A stretch of DNA of 64,000 nucleotides. Origin: Nectonema munidae. Taxonomy: Eukaryota > Nematomorpha > Nectonematoida > Nectonematidae. The stretch is taken from assembly GCA_030549495.1 (NCBI GenBank), contig JAUIRK010001044.1, positions 1-64,000 on the forward strand, read 5' to 3'. The number at the start of each line of letters is the position of its first letter. Position 1 is the stretch's first letter. Positions 12,075 to 22,296 of the stretch are shown piece after piece. The notes under the pieces were generated by a model. It searched no databases. It was not told the DNA's origin and was given only the letters and a program-made list of their open reading frames with translations. Both the position numbers and the translations under genes were made by a program.

Positions 12075-12335
12075 TTAGAGCCTTGTGTCCTTTGTCAAAA
12101 CTTATGGTGAGTCCCCCGTTTATTCATAACAATAAGCGCTTCTCTATATTGAATGCATTGGCTAATTGGATAATCGAGCGAATCCTTGTTCTTAAGTTCT
12201 TTGCCTTGTCGTACCTGCATTATGAAAGAAGAAGCTCACGCACGTGGATTTAAAGCTCAAAAGAGGAGTTACTTTAATTGCGCGAGCCAAGGCAGCTGTC
12301 GCCGCCCTTCGGAGTAGAAAGATAATGCTACTGTA
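12075..12335. other. GC-richer island of unknown nature
   Basis: This block stands out from its AT-rich surroundings (for example GCGCGAGCCAAGGCAGCTGT and CGCCGCCCTTCGGAG near 12280-12320). It has short open frames on both strands: a plus-strand 49-codon frame from ATGGTGAGTCCCCC near 12103, and a minus-strand stretch reading LLRRAATAALARAIKVTPL before a possible GT donor near 12215. None is recognised. It could be an RNA gene, a promoter or first exon, or a transposon piece. Confidence 0.35.
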
Positions 12336-12899
12336 AAAGTACTTTATAAGGCGTTTTCAAAAAACTAAATACTTTTATTTGTGATTCACTACATATTCAT
12401 CATCATAATGGTACTGCCAAAGGCATTTTTTAATTTTATTATCTTGCTTTTCTAAAGTGTATTCATGCTTTAAGAATAGTTTGACGCGTGTAAGAGAGAT
12501 ATTTACAAGAAACATTTTTTACTTAGCGCAATAAAGAGATTAGTGTACAATAAAGTCAAATATCAAATTTAGTACAATTAATGAATTTAAACTTCTCATT
12601 CTACTTTCTAAAATGAAAGAAAATATATAAAATTTGATCAGAAAGTTGTGAGCAAAAAAACTCATCAATAAAAATGCTTAGCCTTTTATAATAGATTTCA
12701 AAAATATTTCAAAATACTGATAAATTTCTAGAGACTGTGTACATATTATTTTATATATATGTGTATTTACTTTATCGAATTAGCATATCTTCTCCTGAAG
12801 ATGTTCATGATCTAAGAGTTTGGTTGAATCAGAAGCAAAGCTAAGTTAGTTGTAAAATTCAAAGTGATATTTTAAAAAATCGAATTTTGAGAATAATAA
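12336..12899. other. AT-rich spacer
   Basis: No feature recognised. Confidence 0.4.
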
Positions 12900-13300
12900 T
12901 AAATGAGATTAATAAAAAAATTCCAAGCTATTTGGTATGCTTGTTAATGCTACTCAAGATATTAACTGTAGAGAACAAGGAATTATTCATTTATGTTATG
13001 TGAGGATTGTTTTGAATTAAATAAGATTTTTTATGAAATTATCATATAAAACGGTTATACAACTGACAAATTTCTTAGTCTATTGATTCTGTACACAATT
13101 CACCGTTTTCAGCTACCAATCCAAAATCTTCGATGGCAAACACATGATGATGATGATGAAACAAATATAAGAAACGCTCTCTACTTGAACGTAATTTCAT
13201 TACTTCAACCGATTGAAGTCCTTACCACACGTTTTCAAAATGCCGCAACCAGTATGCCGGCATTAAATTAATGCAGGAGGAAGTGAAAATTTTTCGCAGT
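12900..13300 (+). pseudogene. hAT transposase fragment E (DUF4371/ZMYM1-like)
   Basis: Short plus-strand segments match the DUF4371-type hAT core. MLVNATQDINCREQGIIHLC (about 12935) corresponds to the block that normally holds the first catalytic Asp; here the expected Asp of 'DxTQD' reads Asn. RFQLPIQNLRWQTHDD (about 13105-13155) corresponds to the 'GQxYDGAxNM' block with the second Asp. NALYLNVISLL follows. The frame changes between segments. No ends are visible. Confidence 0.55.
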
Positions 13301-14258
13301 GGAAAAAAAATTAGGCTTGGATACATAGAGAGAGCCGTATTTATAGGTAGTTGATATATAAGAAGAGCTTTTTTTTAAGATATCTAGCTCGATATATTGT
13401 TTTTTTCAGAAGTTATTTCAAAAAGTGAATAATACTTCACTCAAAAATTTTTTTAATTCTGATATGATCACAAGACCTTGATCAATCTTCCGTAAATAAT
13501 ACTAAGCATTATAATGAAGTTTCTCTTAAAAAATAGTTAAATGTTGTTTCTGGATAAACACTTCTTATAGATAAATTTCTTATAAGACACAAAACTTGGC
13601 TGAGAGTTGCAATTATCAACAGAGTTTGAATCAGTTCAAGTAGATTTTGTGCAGAAAGATATATCTAAAAAAGGCGTTGCGAAAAAAAAGTTAAATTGTT
13701 TATTGATGGCAGTGAAGTAAGAGTAAACTTTGCTTGCAACGTTGTATAAACAAAACTATATACATATTTCTATTTTTATATTTTTTGATATAAAAATTTT
13801 TGAATTTAAAAATTTGACATTTTTTAAGTCAAGCAATAATATGAGTTTTTCGGATCATATAATTTATTTTTTAGAAAAAGACTGAATAATGCAAAGTGAG
13901 TAAGTTAGAAAAGTTATTTAAAAAGAGCACACAAAATATTCGGAGCCACTACATTTCCAAAGCAAACGAAGCACTTATTTTTGAGTACGATGTTTTACAA
14001 TTAAATTATATGCATTTCCATAAGGCGCAGCTTGCTTATTAAAATTTGGTAGTAAAATTTGAGAAGCTCTAAACTAAAAAAATTCGAGTATACTTTTAGA
14101 ATTTTAGTGAGTTTTGGGCTTTATTAGACTAATTAATTAACCCACAAATTTAATTACTCTATTATCCTGATATCTTTTCAGTTTAAAATAAAAAAAGTGA
14201 ATACTGATTATAGTAATAATAATAAATGAAGTTTTTTTAACTTTGCTAATGATCTTTG
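13301..14258. other. AT-rich spacer
   Basis: No supported feature. It may include eroded tail sequence of hAT fragment E. Confidence 0.35.
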
Positions 14259-14364
14259 TTAATGATCAGAATAATCAGACAATATGTAATGTAAAGCAGA
14301 AGATTTGTAATAAAGGCAGAGGATTTTATTTTTGTAAAGTGGACTGTCGTCGAAAGCCGGTTAA
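14259..14364 (+). mobile_element. TTAA-bounded MITE, copy 1
   Basis: A 106-bp block between two TTAA sites. Its core (ATAATCAGAC..., TAATGTAAAGCAGAAGATTTGT, GATTTTATTTTTGTAAAGT) is homologous to the reverse strand of 24577-24703. TTAA boundaries suggest mobilisation by a piggyBac-type transposase. The left terminal repeat is shortened in this copy. Confidence 0.6.
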
Positions 14365-14513
14365 AATGACGAAATCGTTTGCGTCAGTTTGAACTCAGGA
14401 TGGAATGATTTGGGTTAAGCAAAAACTGTTAGTCCTTGAACGTGGACACAAAAAAATCACTTTTTAATTCAAGAGCACGAAAAAAATGAGGTTATGAAAA
14501 AATAAATTGTTAC

Positions 14514-15154
14514 TGTTAAAGATGTTTTGTTGTAGAATTGCGTTTTGAGCGTCATTATGCTTTATATCAGATTGGTACTCGTTTCTAATGGGCGAGATAA
14601 AAGTAGAAGTGGGTGTAGGAGAGACACAATCTACCAATTGTGCTAAAACAACTTCGCTTTGAGGAATGGGAGGGGGAGAGGCGTTGAAGGTAAGGCGCGC
14701 TTTTTTAGTTCGTGGAAATTCATCGTAATCGCGTTTTTTGTGAATAACAGCATTGACATTGCTCTGATAGAATGCGTTCTGAGTATTGCATGAGACATTA
14801 ACACTTTTAAAATTGGTGAGTATATGAAGTCTATGATTAGAATCTCTTTCTTTAATTGATACTTTCCTATCGAATCCGTCATCTTTCGCAACAACGTTTA
14901 AACGTTTACCACTATTTTTCTCGTCTTCTCCATTTTGTAGGGGATTATCATCGTCAACAACATTACTCTTTTCCTTATCACTATCATCAACATCATTGTC
15001 ATCACTATTGATACATTTAATCATATGGCTTTCGACATCTCTTTCTTCAGGCGAAGAATGTTTTGAAGAGTAATTTTTAGAAGTGGCTTTTGAAAAGAGT
15101 TTCTCAATTAATTCTGCCGAAGCTTCTGCACGCTCCAAATCATCCAAAATTTTT
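14514..15154 (-). CDS. CREB-type transcription factor, exon carrying second half of the KID
   Basis: Minus-strand exon of a CREB/CREM/ATF1 homologue. The acceptor TTTTAACAG lies just before 15154. The exon's first base completes the Arg codon left open by the exon at 18318-18090, giving RRPSYR-KILDDL, the core of the kinase-inducible domain. In this family PKA phosphorylates the Ser of RRPSY so that the helix YRKILxDL binds the KIX domain of CBP/p300 in the nucleus. After KILDDLERAEASAEL the protein is acidic and D/N/S-rich (about residues 60-110 of the exon) with a basic patch KKRDYDEFPRTKKARL. I do not see the glutamine-rich Q2 domain of vertebrate CREB. A usable donor (ACA|GTAACA) ends the exon at 14514 in phase 1; without splicing, a stop follows at 14464. 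The bZIP exon was not found downstream. Confidence 0.85.
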
Positions 15155-15399
15155 CTGTTAAAATCATAAAGTCGTAATTGAAATAATAAAAAATAATTTG
15201 ATTTAGATATGGAGTGAAGCAATCCGTATTCAACCCTCTAAATTTCTATACTAACCTGAAATTTCAACCCCTCTAATAAAAAAGCAATCAATAATAGTAA
15301 TGAAAAATTTGAGTAGCTTTATCACGTAAACGATTGTATATGTGAAACAAAATTAACAAATGAAGTAAATTTTTATTGGGGTCAAATCAGACATACGAG

Positions 15400-15582
15400 T
15401 TCAGGCTGATCAAAAAAAAACCAATGCATTATAAAGGAAAAGGTACCCAGGGGGTTTTCATCGAGAAGGCACAATTGCGCCGCTTGTATCGAACTATGAG
15501 GAAAGCAGGCTTGATGCGGAATCGAACCCAAGACCTTGAGTTATCGAATCCAGCATCTAACCAACCCTACTCACGCCCCCGA
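15400..15582 (-). repeat. tRNA-derived SINE, copy 2 (best preserved)
   Basis: Read on the minus strand it starts GGGGGCGTGAGTAGGG and continues GGTTGGTTAGATGCTGG (box-A-like). TCTTGGGTTCGATTCCGCAT (a good box B) follows, then the shared body with AGTTCGATACAAGCGGCGCA and TTCTCGATGAAAA. It ends in a T-rich tail near 15400. It lies inside the CREB intron in the same orientation as the gene. Confidence 0.8.
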
Positions 15583-16699
15583 TTAGAAGTCAGGAAATAG
15601 GACGAGACCGGCAAGATAGTGGAGAAAACGTTGCTTAAATTAAAAAACAAACAATATAGGAAAAGGCAAACCAAGATAACACCAGATTCTTTTTATTTTT
15701 TTGCTTTTTTAATAAGTTGATGATTTCGCTAATATTCCAAGATTTTATTCAAAAAATAATATATTAACCTAAAAGTAAAATTAATTATCAAAAATTTACC
15801 ATTTGATATTTTATAAGACTTTTAAATTTCAAAATAGAATTAAAAAACATAACATCAACTATTTTTTAATTAATACTTTTCTATTAAATCCTTCATCATT
15901 CACGGCGAGGTCTATACGTTCATCGATAAATCTCTACATTTCATTAATTTTTTTAAACTGAGCAAGGAAAAGCTGCACTTTTTTCAAGAAAGATTCTAAA
16001 AGTTCGCTTTAAATACGAAATATATTTCAACACAATGTCGTATAAGTCTTACATTTATTACGTACTTGCATGCAAACAAGATATAAGAAGCAAAGCTAAA
16101 AGTACATGAGGATATGGGTGGGCCTAAATAATTCTAGAAAACCACAAGTTAGCCATAGTCTAGCTCAGTCAAGTTAGCATAGTCTAGATTCAAGCGACGA
16201 GAAATATTTTGAGGGTTGCACAAATTTTTATAAGCACACATGCTTGAAAAACTTTTCATATATTATTTAAATTCGGGTTTTTGGAAAATTTGCAAAAAGA
16301 AAATTCATTTGCCTAAAAAAAGTGGTCGGTCATGTTTGGCCCAATGGCTAAGCAAAAATAAATTCTAGAGCGAGAGAAGTATTGATATATAGAGAAGTAA
16401 TTTATAGTGATGAAAACGTCTTTTGAATTAAGGTAGTGCAGCCCGCATACTATTCGTGCTTCATAAAGCTGAATAGAATGCAAAAAAGTGGCTGTCAGTG
16501 ATGAGCCTTGAACAAATGAAAGTTATGCTACGCAAAGTACACGGTGTATGTTTTCACTACTCCATATATCATTAGAACCGAAGGTAACTTCGGTATCTTT
16601 TCCCTTACTTTATTCAAATGCCACTCACATCGTTATCCTTAAAACTACAAAAACAATTACTCGTTGTATTTATTAAAAAAAATAATAAAATAAGTCAGT

Positions 16700-17230
16700 C
16701 GACCTAAATGAAATACAATTTTTTAAATTTCAAATATTTAGGAATTATTCTTGATTCTCATGTTACTTGGAGAGTGCATATCAGTCAGTAGTCTGGTCCA
16801 TTTCATTGTAGGAAACAGTTATTTTATGCATACATTTATCCCCCATGGTAATCTTTTTTCGGGTGATTCTAGCAAAGTTGAACTGTCTTCAACGCCGTAT
16901 TAATAAAATCTTCAAATTCCAACTCCTATCATGTTCCCCCATTAAATATATTTAACCTGAATGTTTATACTTGTGTTTTTGTTTATAAAATTTTTTACCT
17001 AAATTATATTGATATTTAATATTTTATTTATTGTATCAAATAAAATTTGACAATATAAGAATATATTGTCAATTATTCTAGGCTAATTTTTCTTATGATC
17101 AATATTATGCCAGAGCACGTGAATTAATTCTCTTTCAACTTCCCAATAGGAAAAGTGTTTTCTGTAAAATTTGATTGAACTGTATAAAAATTTTTTATAT
17201 TATACTTCGCCATTACTGATAATAAAACAT
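16700..17230 (+). pseudogene. LINE reverse-transcriptase 3' fragment (CR1/L2-like)
   Basis: FKYLGIILDSHVTWRVHI (about 16725-16785) is the conserved post-palm block of non-LTR reverse transcriptases ('YLGxxxDxxLxWxxHI'). LFYAYIYPP, LNCLQRRINKIF and a late ARARELILFQLPNRKSVF segment follow in changing frames. Order and spacing fit the thumb and C-terminal region of a CR1/L2-group LINE. The palm with the YxDD box is absent here, so this is a 5'-truncated old copy. Confidence 0.6.
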
Positions 17231-18089
17231 TATTCTTGTATAAATCTTCTTTAAAGAAAATTTTAGTGTAGTTTTAATTTTTTGTCTGATCATCTCAAAG
17301 GTAGTTTTTCTCTACCCTTTGACCATTATATCCCAAAGCGATGGATTTGCGAAACTTATTTTACGTTAGTCTTACTTTTCATTGTTTCAATAAATTAAAT
17401 ATAATTCAAGTGGCATAAATCAAAAAGTTAGAAATAATATCTATACCAAGCATTAAATATTTTTCTATGTGATAATTTCTTTCTTGAGTTTATATTTTAA
17501 AAGCAATAAACCTTTTAATTGTTTAATTAAAATTTGTACTTTAGTTAAAACATATATGTAAATGGCAAAAAATTTGTCAATAGAAGAAAATAAGTCACTA
17601 ATGACTGTGCTAATGAAATCAAATTATACCTTGAATAAATGAAATTGTTATCACGAAATTATCTTTTCCTGATCGCTATATTGAACTCTTCATATTAGCT
17701 AAGGATAAAGATAACGAAATTTTAACGAATACCCTCTTTTTACTTTACCTTTTTCCATTCCAGTTTTTTAATTAAAATTTGACCACCTGAACAGTAAAAT
17801 ATTGAATAAGGAAATAACAAAGTTGTGACAAGGACTTTTTCATTTTCCAACTTAAAGAGGTAAAAAATTAATTTTTTTGTTGATAAGAGTTTACAGTTAA
17901 CTTTAATCTTGGGAAAACTTAAATTTTGCTACTTAACGTTAAAAATGGACGCGTTTAAAGTAGAAATTTTATAGATCACTAATTTTCCAACCATACTCTT
18001 TATATATCACATAAATGACCCAAATAATTCACTTCTGTATCAATAAAAATACTAACGCCTAACTCAGATTTAATACAATCGAAAAATAC

Positions 18090-18318
18090 CTGTAAGATGG
18101 TCGTCTAGCAAGGAACTCTGATCGCAATCTATAATCTTCATTTAGTGAAGAAAGAGACTGAGACAGATCAAGAGTATCGTATTCATCTGGATTATCAGCA
18201 TCCTCTCTTGAATTTTTCTCTTCAAAGGTATCATCAGCGATTACATTATTGCTAGTGATTACACTTGGGTTATCTTCGATACTGTTGTTAAGTCGTGTGC
18301 TCATGATTTGAATGGCGC
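18090..18318 (-). CDS. CREB-type transcription factor, exon ending at the PKA site
   Basis: Minus-strand exon with acceptor AACAAACAG before 18318 and a good donor (ACAG|GTATTT) after 18090. It codes for an acidic region (EEKNSREDADNPDEYDTLD) and then SLSSLNEDYRLRSEFLARRP ending in SYR. FLARRPSYR matches the ILSRRPSYR of vertebrate CREB, where Ser133 is the PKA/CaMK target. The exon ends in phase 2 and the exon at 15154 supplies the missing base, restoring RRPSYRKILDDL. An in-frame ATG at 18304 could start a short isoform lacking the upstream exon. Alternatively the exon opens in phase with the S/T-rich exon at 25320-24990. Identity as a CREB-family gene is strong. I cannot say whether it is CREB, CREM or ATF1-like, and use no symbol. 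Confidence 0.88.
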
Positions 18319-20016
18319 CTGTTTGTTCAAAAATATGATTATATATTTAGCTAACAATTAAACTTAGTTAAACAGAGTTGATTCTACCATATTCCGTATT
18401 TTTAGTGAGATTTATTTTAAACCACAGTAAAAAACAAAGATATTCATGTCTTAGTGGAGGTGTATTTATAGTAATTTTTCAATGATGTTAAAAAATGAAA
18501 TAAGGGTAAAGATTGAAGCTAAACGAACTAGGAAGACGTGAACATAAATATATTTTAAGGAATATTATCAGAATCTAACGAAAATGGAAGATTTAACGTC
18601 AAACTCAATAATAAATTAATTAAAATTTTTGAGTTTTTATAATGAATTACAGAATATTTTAATTGCTCATAATATTGTAATAATCAACGTACATAAAAAA
18701 GTATCCAAAACTTAGAACACGAATAACAATCTACAAACTTATTATATAACCTAACTTATTATACTTAAGTAACAACTAACTAGTTTATATTAGTATAACT
18801 AACGTTAAATTAAATTACTAAAAATAATAACATTATAAAATTTGTGCATAAGGATATATTTTAGCTCAAAACAGAATTTTAAGAGAATATTTATAGTTTT
18901 TTACTCATGGCAGTTTTTTGAAAAAGCACGTCTTAAGTATGTTGTAGAAGACTCTTTTTATTAAAATCGAACCAGCAAAAAAGAAATATTGACACTGCTA
19001 TTTTGAATAATTGTCTTACAAATTTATTGTATCAAAAAATAATACAACGAAATCAATACCCTGATATGTATGCTGGATGTACTTCAAAATGATAGCATAA
19101 AAGCTTGTAAGCTTAATATCCAATTATTATCGATGAAACAAAATGCTAGGAAAATCCACGAGTTGAATAAACAGCTACGGAAATGATTTTCAAAGAGATA
19201 TCGTCATCATGCTTTACTCTACTTTTGGGTTTTTTGAACTCTATTCTTTCATTTCAGAAAAACATCTAGCTACGAATCCATGTTAATATTCCTCATTTGA
19301 TTGGATTAGCAGAGATCTGAATGATGATCACATTTCGTTTTCATTCTGTAGGCCAGCAACAACATGACATTTCGTTGAATGGTGAATATTTGAAACATTT
19401 GCACGAAGATATACGGGCTCAGTTTAGGGATTTAATAATGTAAATAGTTTTAAACTTCGTAAGCAGATGGAGTGACGTTTCTTTAATCAAAGTGGAAGGA
19501 GAAGAGGTAGCATTAAATTTAATAAGTTTTTAAAAATTTGGAGTCGGATTTTTAAGTACTTGAATTCGGAGTCGCGTTTTGAATTGCAAAGTTATGTAAT
19601 ATTGAACGCAAAATACAAAGAAAACAAATCTCCTTTATTACTGCTAATCTTTTCCATGTGTTATATGGTTGCATTCGTTTGCATGTGTTGTACGGTTTGG
19701 ATACGCTTACATCCTTGCTCTATCATTTCACTATATTGCGCCATTACTGGGGTGTATCCATTGAAAATCAATTTTTTAAAAGTCAGATGAGGATTTTAAT
19801 ATTTAATAAATATTTTTGTGGTTACATGTTTTCTTTTATTTGTGTTACTTTAATAGATATTTTAATTTTTTAAAATTCATTTAAAAATTTTAAGAAGTGC
19901 TATCAAAATAATTATCTTTACCTATTAATCAGTTGTTAGTTTTTAATAATATTACTTTTTTTTATTTCAGAGATAAATTGGATAAATAAAATAATTGATT
20001 TCCAAACTTTTTAAAA

Positions 20017-21860
20017 ATGACTAATCCACAAGAAAAAGCACAATGTGTTTCTTGGTTTATCGAAACAAAATCTGATATTCAAACACAAAGAAATTACACA
20101 ACTAAATATGCAAAACAAGCTCCAGCACGTCTCTCGATTCGCAATTCGAACAAACAGTTTATGGAAACTGGAACGTTGCTACATAAACCGAAAAGTGGAA
20201 GGCCAAGAATTTCTGAAGAAGACATCAAGAGTATTCCTCAATTATTTATTCGGAGCCCAAATAAGTCCATTCGCACTGCTTCCGTTCAGCTGCAATTAGC
20301 TGGATCAACAATTCATAAAGTTCTTCATAACAATTTGAGGCTTTATGCGTACAAAATTGAATTATTGCAAGCACTAAGGCCAGATGACAAACCAAAGCGA
20401 GAAGAATTTGCTCTTAACATTTCGAAAAAAATCGAAGAGAATGCTGACTTTCTCAATCTCATTTGCTTTAGCGATGAAGCAATTTTTCATGTGTCTAGAA
20501 ATCTTAACAAACATAATGCAAGAATTTGGGGAAGTGAAAACCCACACGTTATTAGAGAACATGAACGTGACAGCCCAAAGGTTAATGTGTGGTGCGAACT
20601 TTTGTGTAACGATGTTATTGGACCACTTTCTTTGAGGAAAAACAATAACAGCAAATATTTACGTATACTTTAACTCAGCGTTTCTCAACCAGGGTTCCGC
20701 GGAAGCCTAGGGTTTCGCAGAGTGTCGCTAGGGGTTCCACGAGATAAACTGAGATAAGCTGATGTACTTTGTTATAAAGCGCTGTTACTTGACTCTCTAA
20801 ACTATTACAAATTATTATTTACTATTGTTACTATTATAAATGAAATCAGATTTACAAACAATTCATAATATGAATAATTTACATGTTTTGCTTGATAGTT
20901 GGTTAATTGGTGATTTAATTAGTCAATATATTTAGAACAAATAAAATTACTTTGTCGGTTTCTTAGCTAGTTTGATTAGATAGTTGGTTTACTGTTCTAT
21001 TTTATTAAATATTTGTTTACTTTATTAGTCAGTATCATTTCAAAACCATGTTTAATTAATCTTTTATTTAAAAAAATGAAAGTTTTTTAATTGAATTATT
21101 ATCTATCGGCGTTCCCTCCACGCAAAAACTCCCTGAGGATTCCGCGAGAAATAGTAAGGTAATTTTTACATCTAAGTTTAGATGCTTTTAATGAAAACTT
21201 TAAAGTAGTAGGAATCTTATCTAGCACTACTAATAAATATGATAGAGAAGTTTTCTCAAACTAGTACTAATTATATATTTTTTTCACCGAAGTTTACGTT
21301 TTAATTATCTTATATTTTAAGAATGATAAAATTTAGGCAAACTTTTAAGGCCTTTTTTCATTAGATTAATTGAGAATCCTTTTTTGTCTTTAATCTAATT
21401 ACATTTCTTTTACTGTGTTAAAAATTTACGAAAGTATTTTTGCGTAGGTTCCTTGAAAGATTTATCATATTCCAGGGGTTCCGCGAAAGTAAAAAGTTTG
21501 AGAAACGCTGCTAACCGAATATGTAACACCACAATTAGAAGAATTCCAACCACATATCTTTTTTCAGCAAGATGGAGCGCCGCCTCATTGGGGAATAGAA
21601 GTTCGTAAATTTTTGGATAAAAATTCCCCGCACGATGGATTGGAAGAGATGGCTCGATACCTTGGCCCCCTCGTTTCCCGGATATAACACCCTTGGATTT
21701 TTTTCTTGTGGGGCTTCGTGAAAGATGTATATCTCACCAAAAAAGGACATGTGATCTTAAAAAAATAATAACTCGTGGGCTAAAATAGAATATCGTTTAG
21801 ATGTCCTCCATGCTACAAATGGGGCTCATGTAGAAATTTATAAATGCTTTGAATAAAAAC
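20017..21860 (+). pseudogene. Mariner-type transposase, interrupted
   Basis: The first part (20017-20675) is an open frame with two N-terminal helix-turn-helix regions separated by the GRPR motif (KSGRPRISEED, residues 59-69). The first catalytic Asp is in CFSDEAIFH (D153). NARIWGSENPHVIREHERDS and PKVNVWCEL are typical of this family. After the inserted MITE the protein resumes at 21511 with LTEYVTPQLEEFQPHI and FFQQDGAPPHWG, holding the second catalytic Asp (codon 21571-21573). The third block, normally 'PRSPDxTPLDFFLWG', is frame-shifted and damaged (HPWIFFLWG). GYVKD-like and CYKWGSC residues follow. The enzyme binds terminal repeats and inserts at TA in related elements; this copy is dead. 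Confidence 0.85.
20676..21510. mobile_element. hAT-type MITE inserted in mariner transposase
   Basis: It begins CAGCGTTTCTCAACCAGGG and ends with the inverted TTTGAGAAACGCTG, with GGGTTCCGCG-type motifs just inside both ends. It is 835 bp long, AT-rich and non-coding. The flanks (CTTTAACT left, CTAACCGA right) share a TAAC core but are not a clean 8-bp duplication. The mariner protein resumes in register just after the right end, so the MITE is the younger insertion. Confidence 0.85.
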
Positions 21861-21965
21861 TTATATTGACTTATTTAATTTCATTACTTAATTTTGATTG
21901 ACTATTTACTTGATATTATTTAAACATATTTTTTAAATCGTCTCAGGACTTTGTGGAACCCCGTA

Positions 21966-22296
21966 TATTCATCCTATATATTTTTCAATGTGAATAAGCA
22001 GTGTCGTGTTTATAGCTTTTGAACCCGCGCTCCAGAAAATTTAGATTATTTTTTAAAATAATAAAGATGTGTATAAACAAAATTGTCTCTAAGTTTTGTT
22101 ATAAAGAACATTAAAAAGATTTTAACCTTAAAGTATAATATTCAAATAAACTTAATGTATAGAGATACAAATATTTGTGTTTCCTTAACAGGGGGTTATA
22201 AGGTCTTAACCCTATTAGTGCTGGGCTAAATTTGCCCGCTCAAATGCTGGAGGGCGTAAAGTGCCCCCCCCCCTATTTTTCTCAGATATTAATATT
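21966..22296. other. Spacer with short poly-C run
   Basis: No gene seen. A run of C residues lies near 22265-22273. CAGTGTCGTGTTTATAGC at about 22000 resembles a hAT start but has no partner. Confidence 0.35.

Larger units (their letters stand above)
15155..18089 (-). other. CREB intron (2.9 kb) with SINE and LINE insertions
   Basis: The intron runs from donor G|GTATTT at 18089 to acceptor TTTTAACAG at 15155. It contains a SINE (15400-15582) and a LINE fossil (about 16700-17230). The remainder (15.6-16.7 and 17.2-18.1 kb) is AT-rich with no other supported feature. Confidence 0.75.
19970..21965 (+). mobile_element. Tc1/mariner-superfamily element, split by a hAT MITE
   Basis: The right terminus near 21942-21965 ends TCAGGACTTTGTGGAACCCC, an inverted repeat of the type seen in mariner elements. 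No matching left terminus was found. A pyrimidine-rich acceptor-like sequence (TTTTTTTATTTCAG) precedes the ORF by about 45 bp. The element is interrupted by an 835-bp hAT MITE at 20676-21510. Confidence 0.7.

Noticed and set aside
12075-12335. GC-rich island as rRNA, tRNA or a known small nuclear RNA
   Set aside because: I could not match conserved boxes of any such RNA; left as unknown.
13140-13160. GAT repeat near 13150, and the similar one at 22730, as functional Asp tracts
   Set aside because: Short simple repeats within transposon fossils.
14643-14894. 83-codon minus-strand ORF
   Set aside because: Out-of-frame shadow of the CREB exon 15154-14514.
19080-19560. Possible hAT remnant (RKIHELNKQLRK and similar)
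   Set aside because: Only a few scattered residues fit; not enough to call.
19560-19873. Two overlapping hydrophobic ORFs that look like membrane proteins
   Set aside because: AT-rich DNA readily gives Leu/Phe/Ile-rich frames; there is no start context, no partner exon and no family match.
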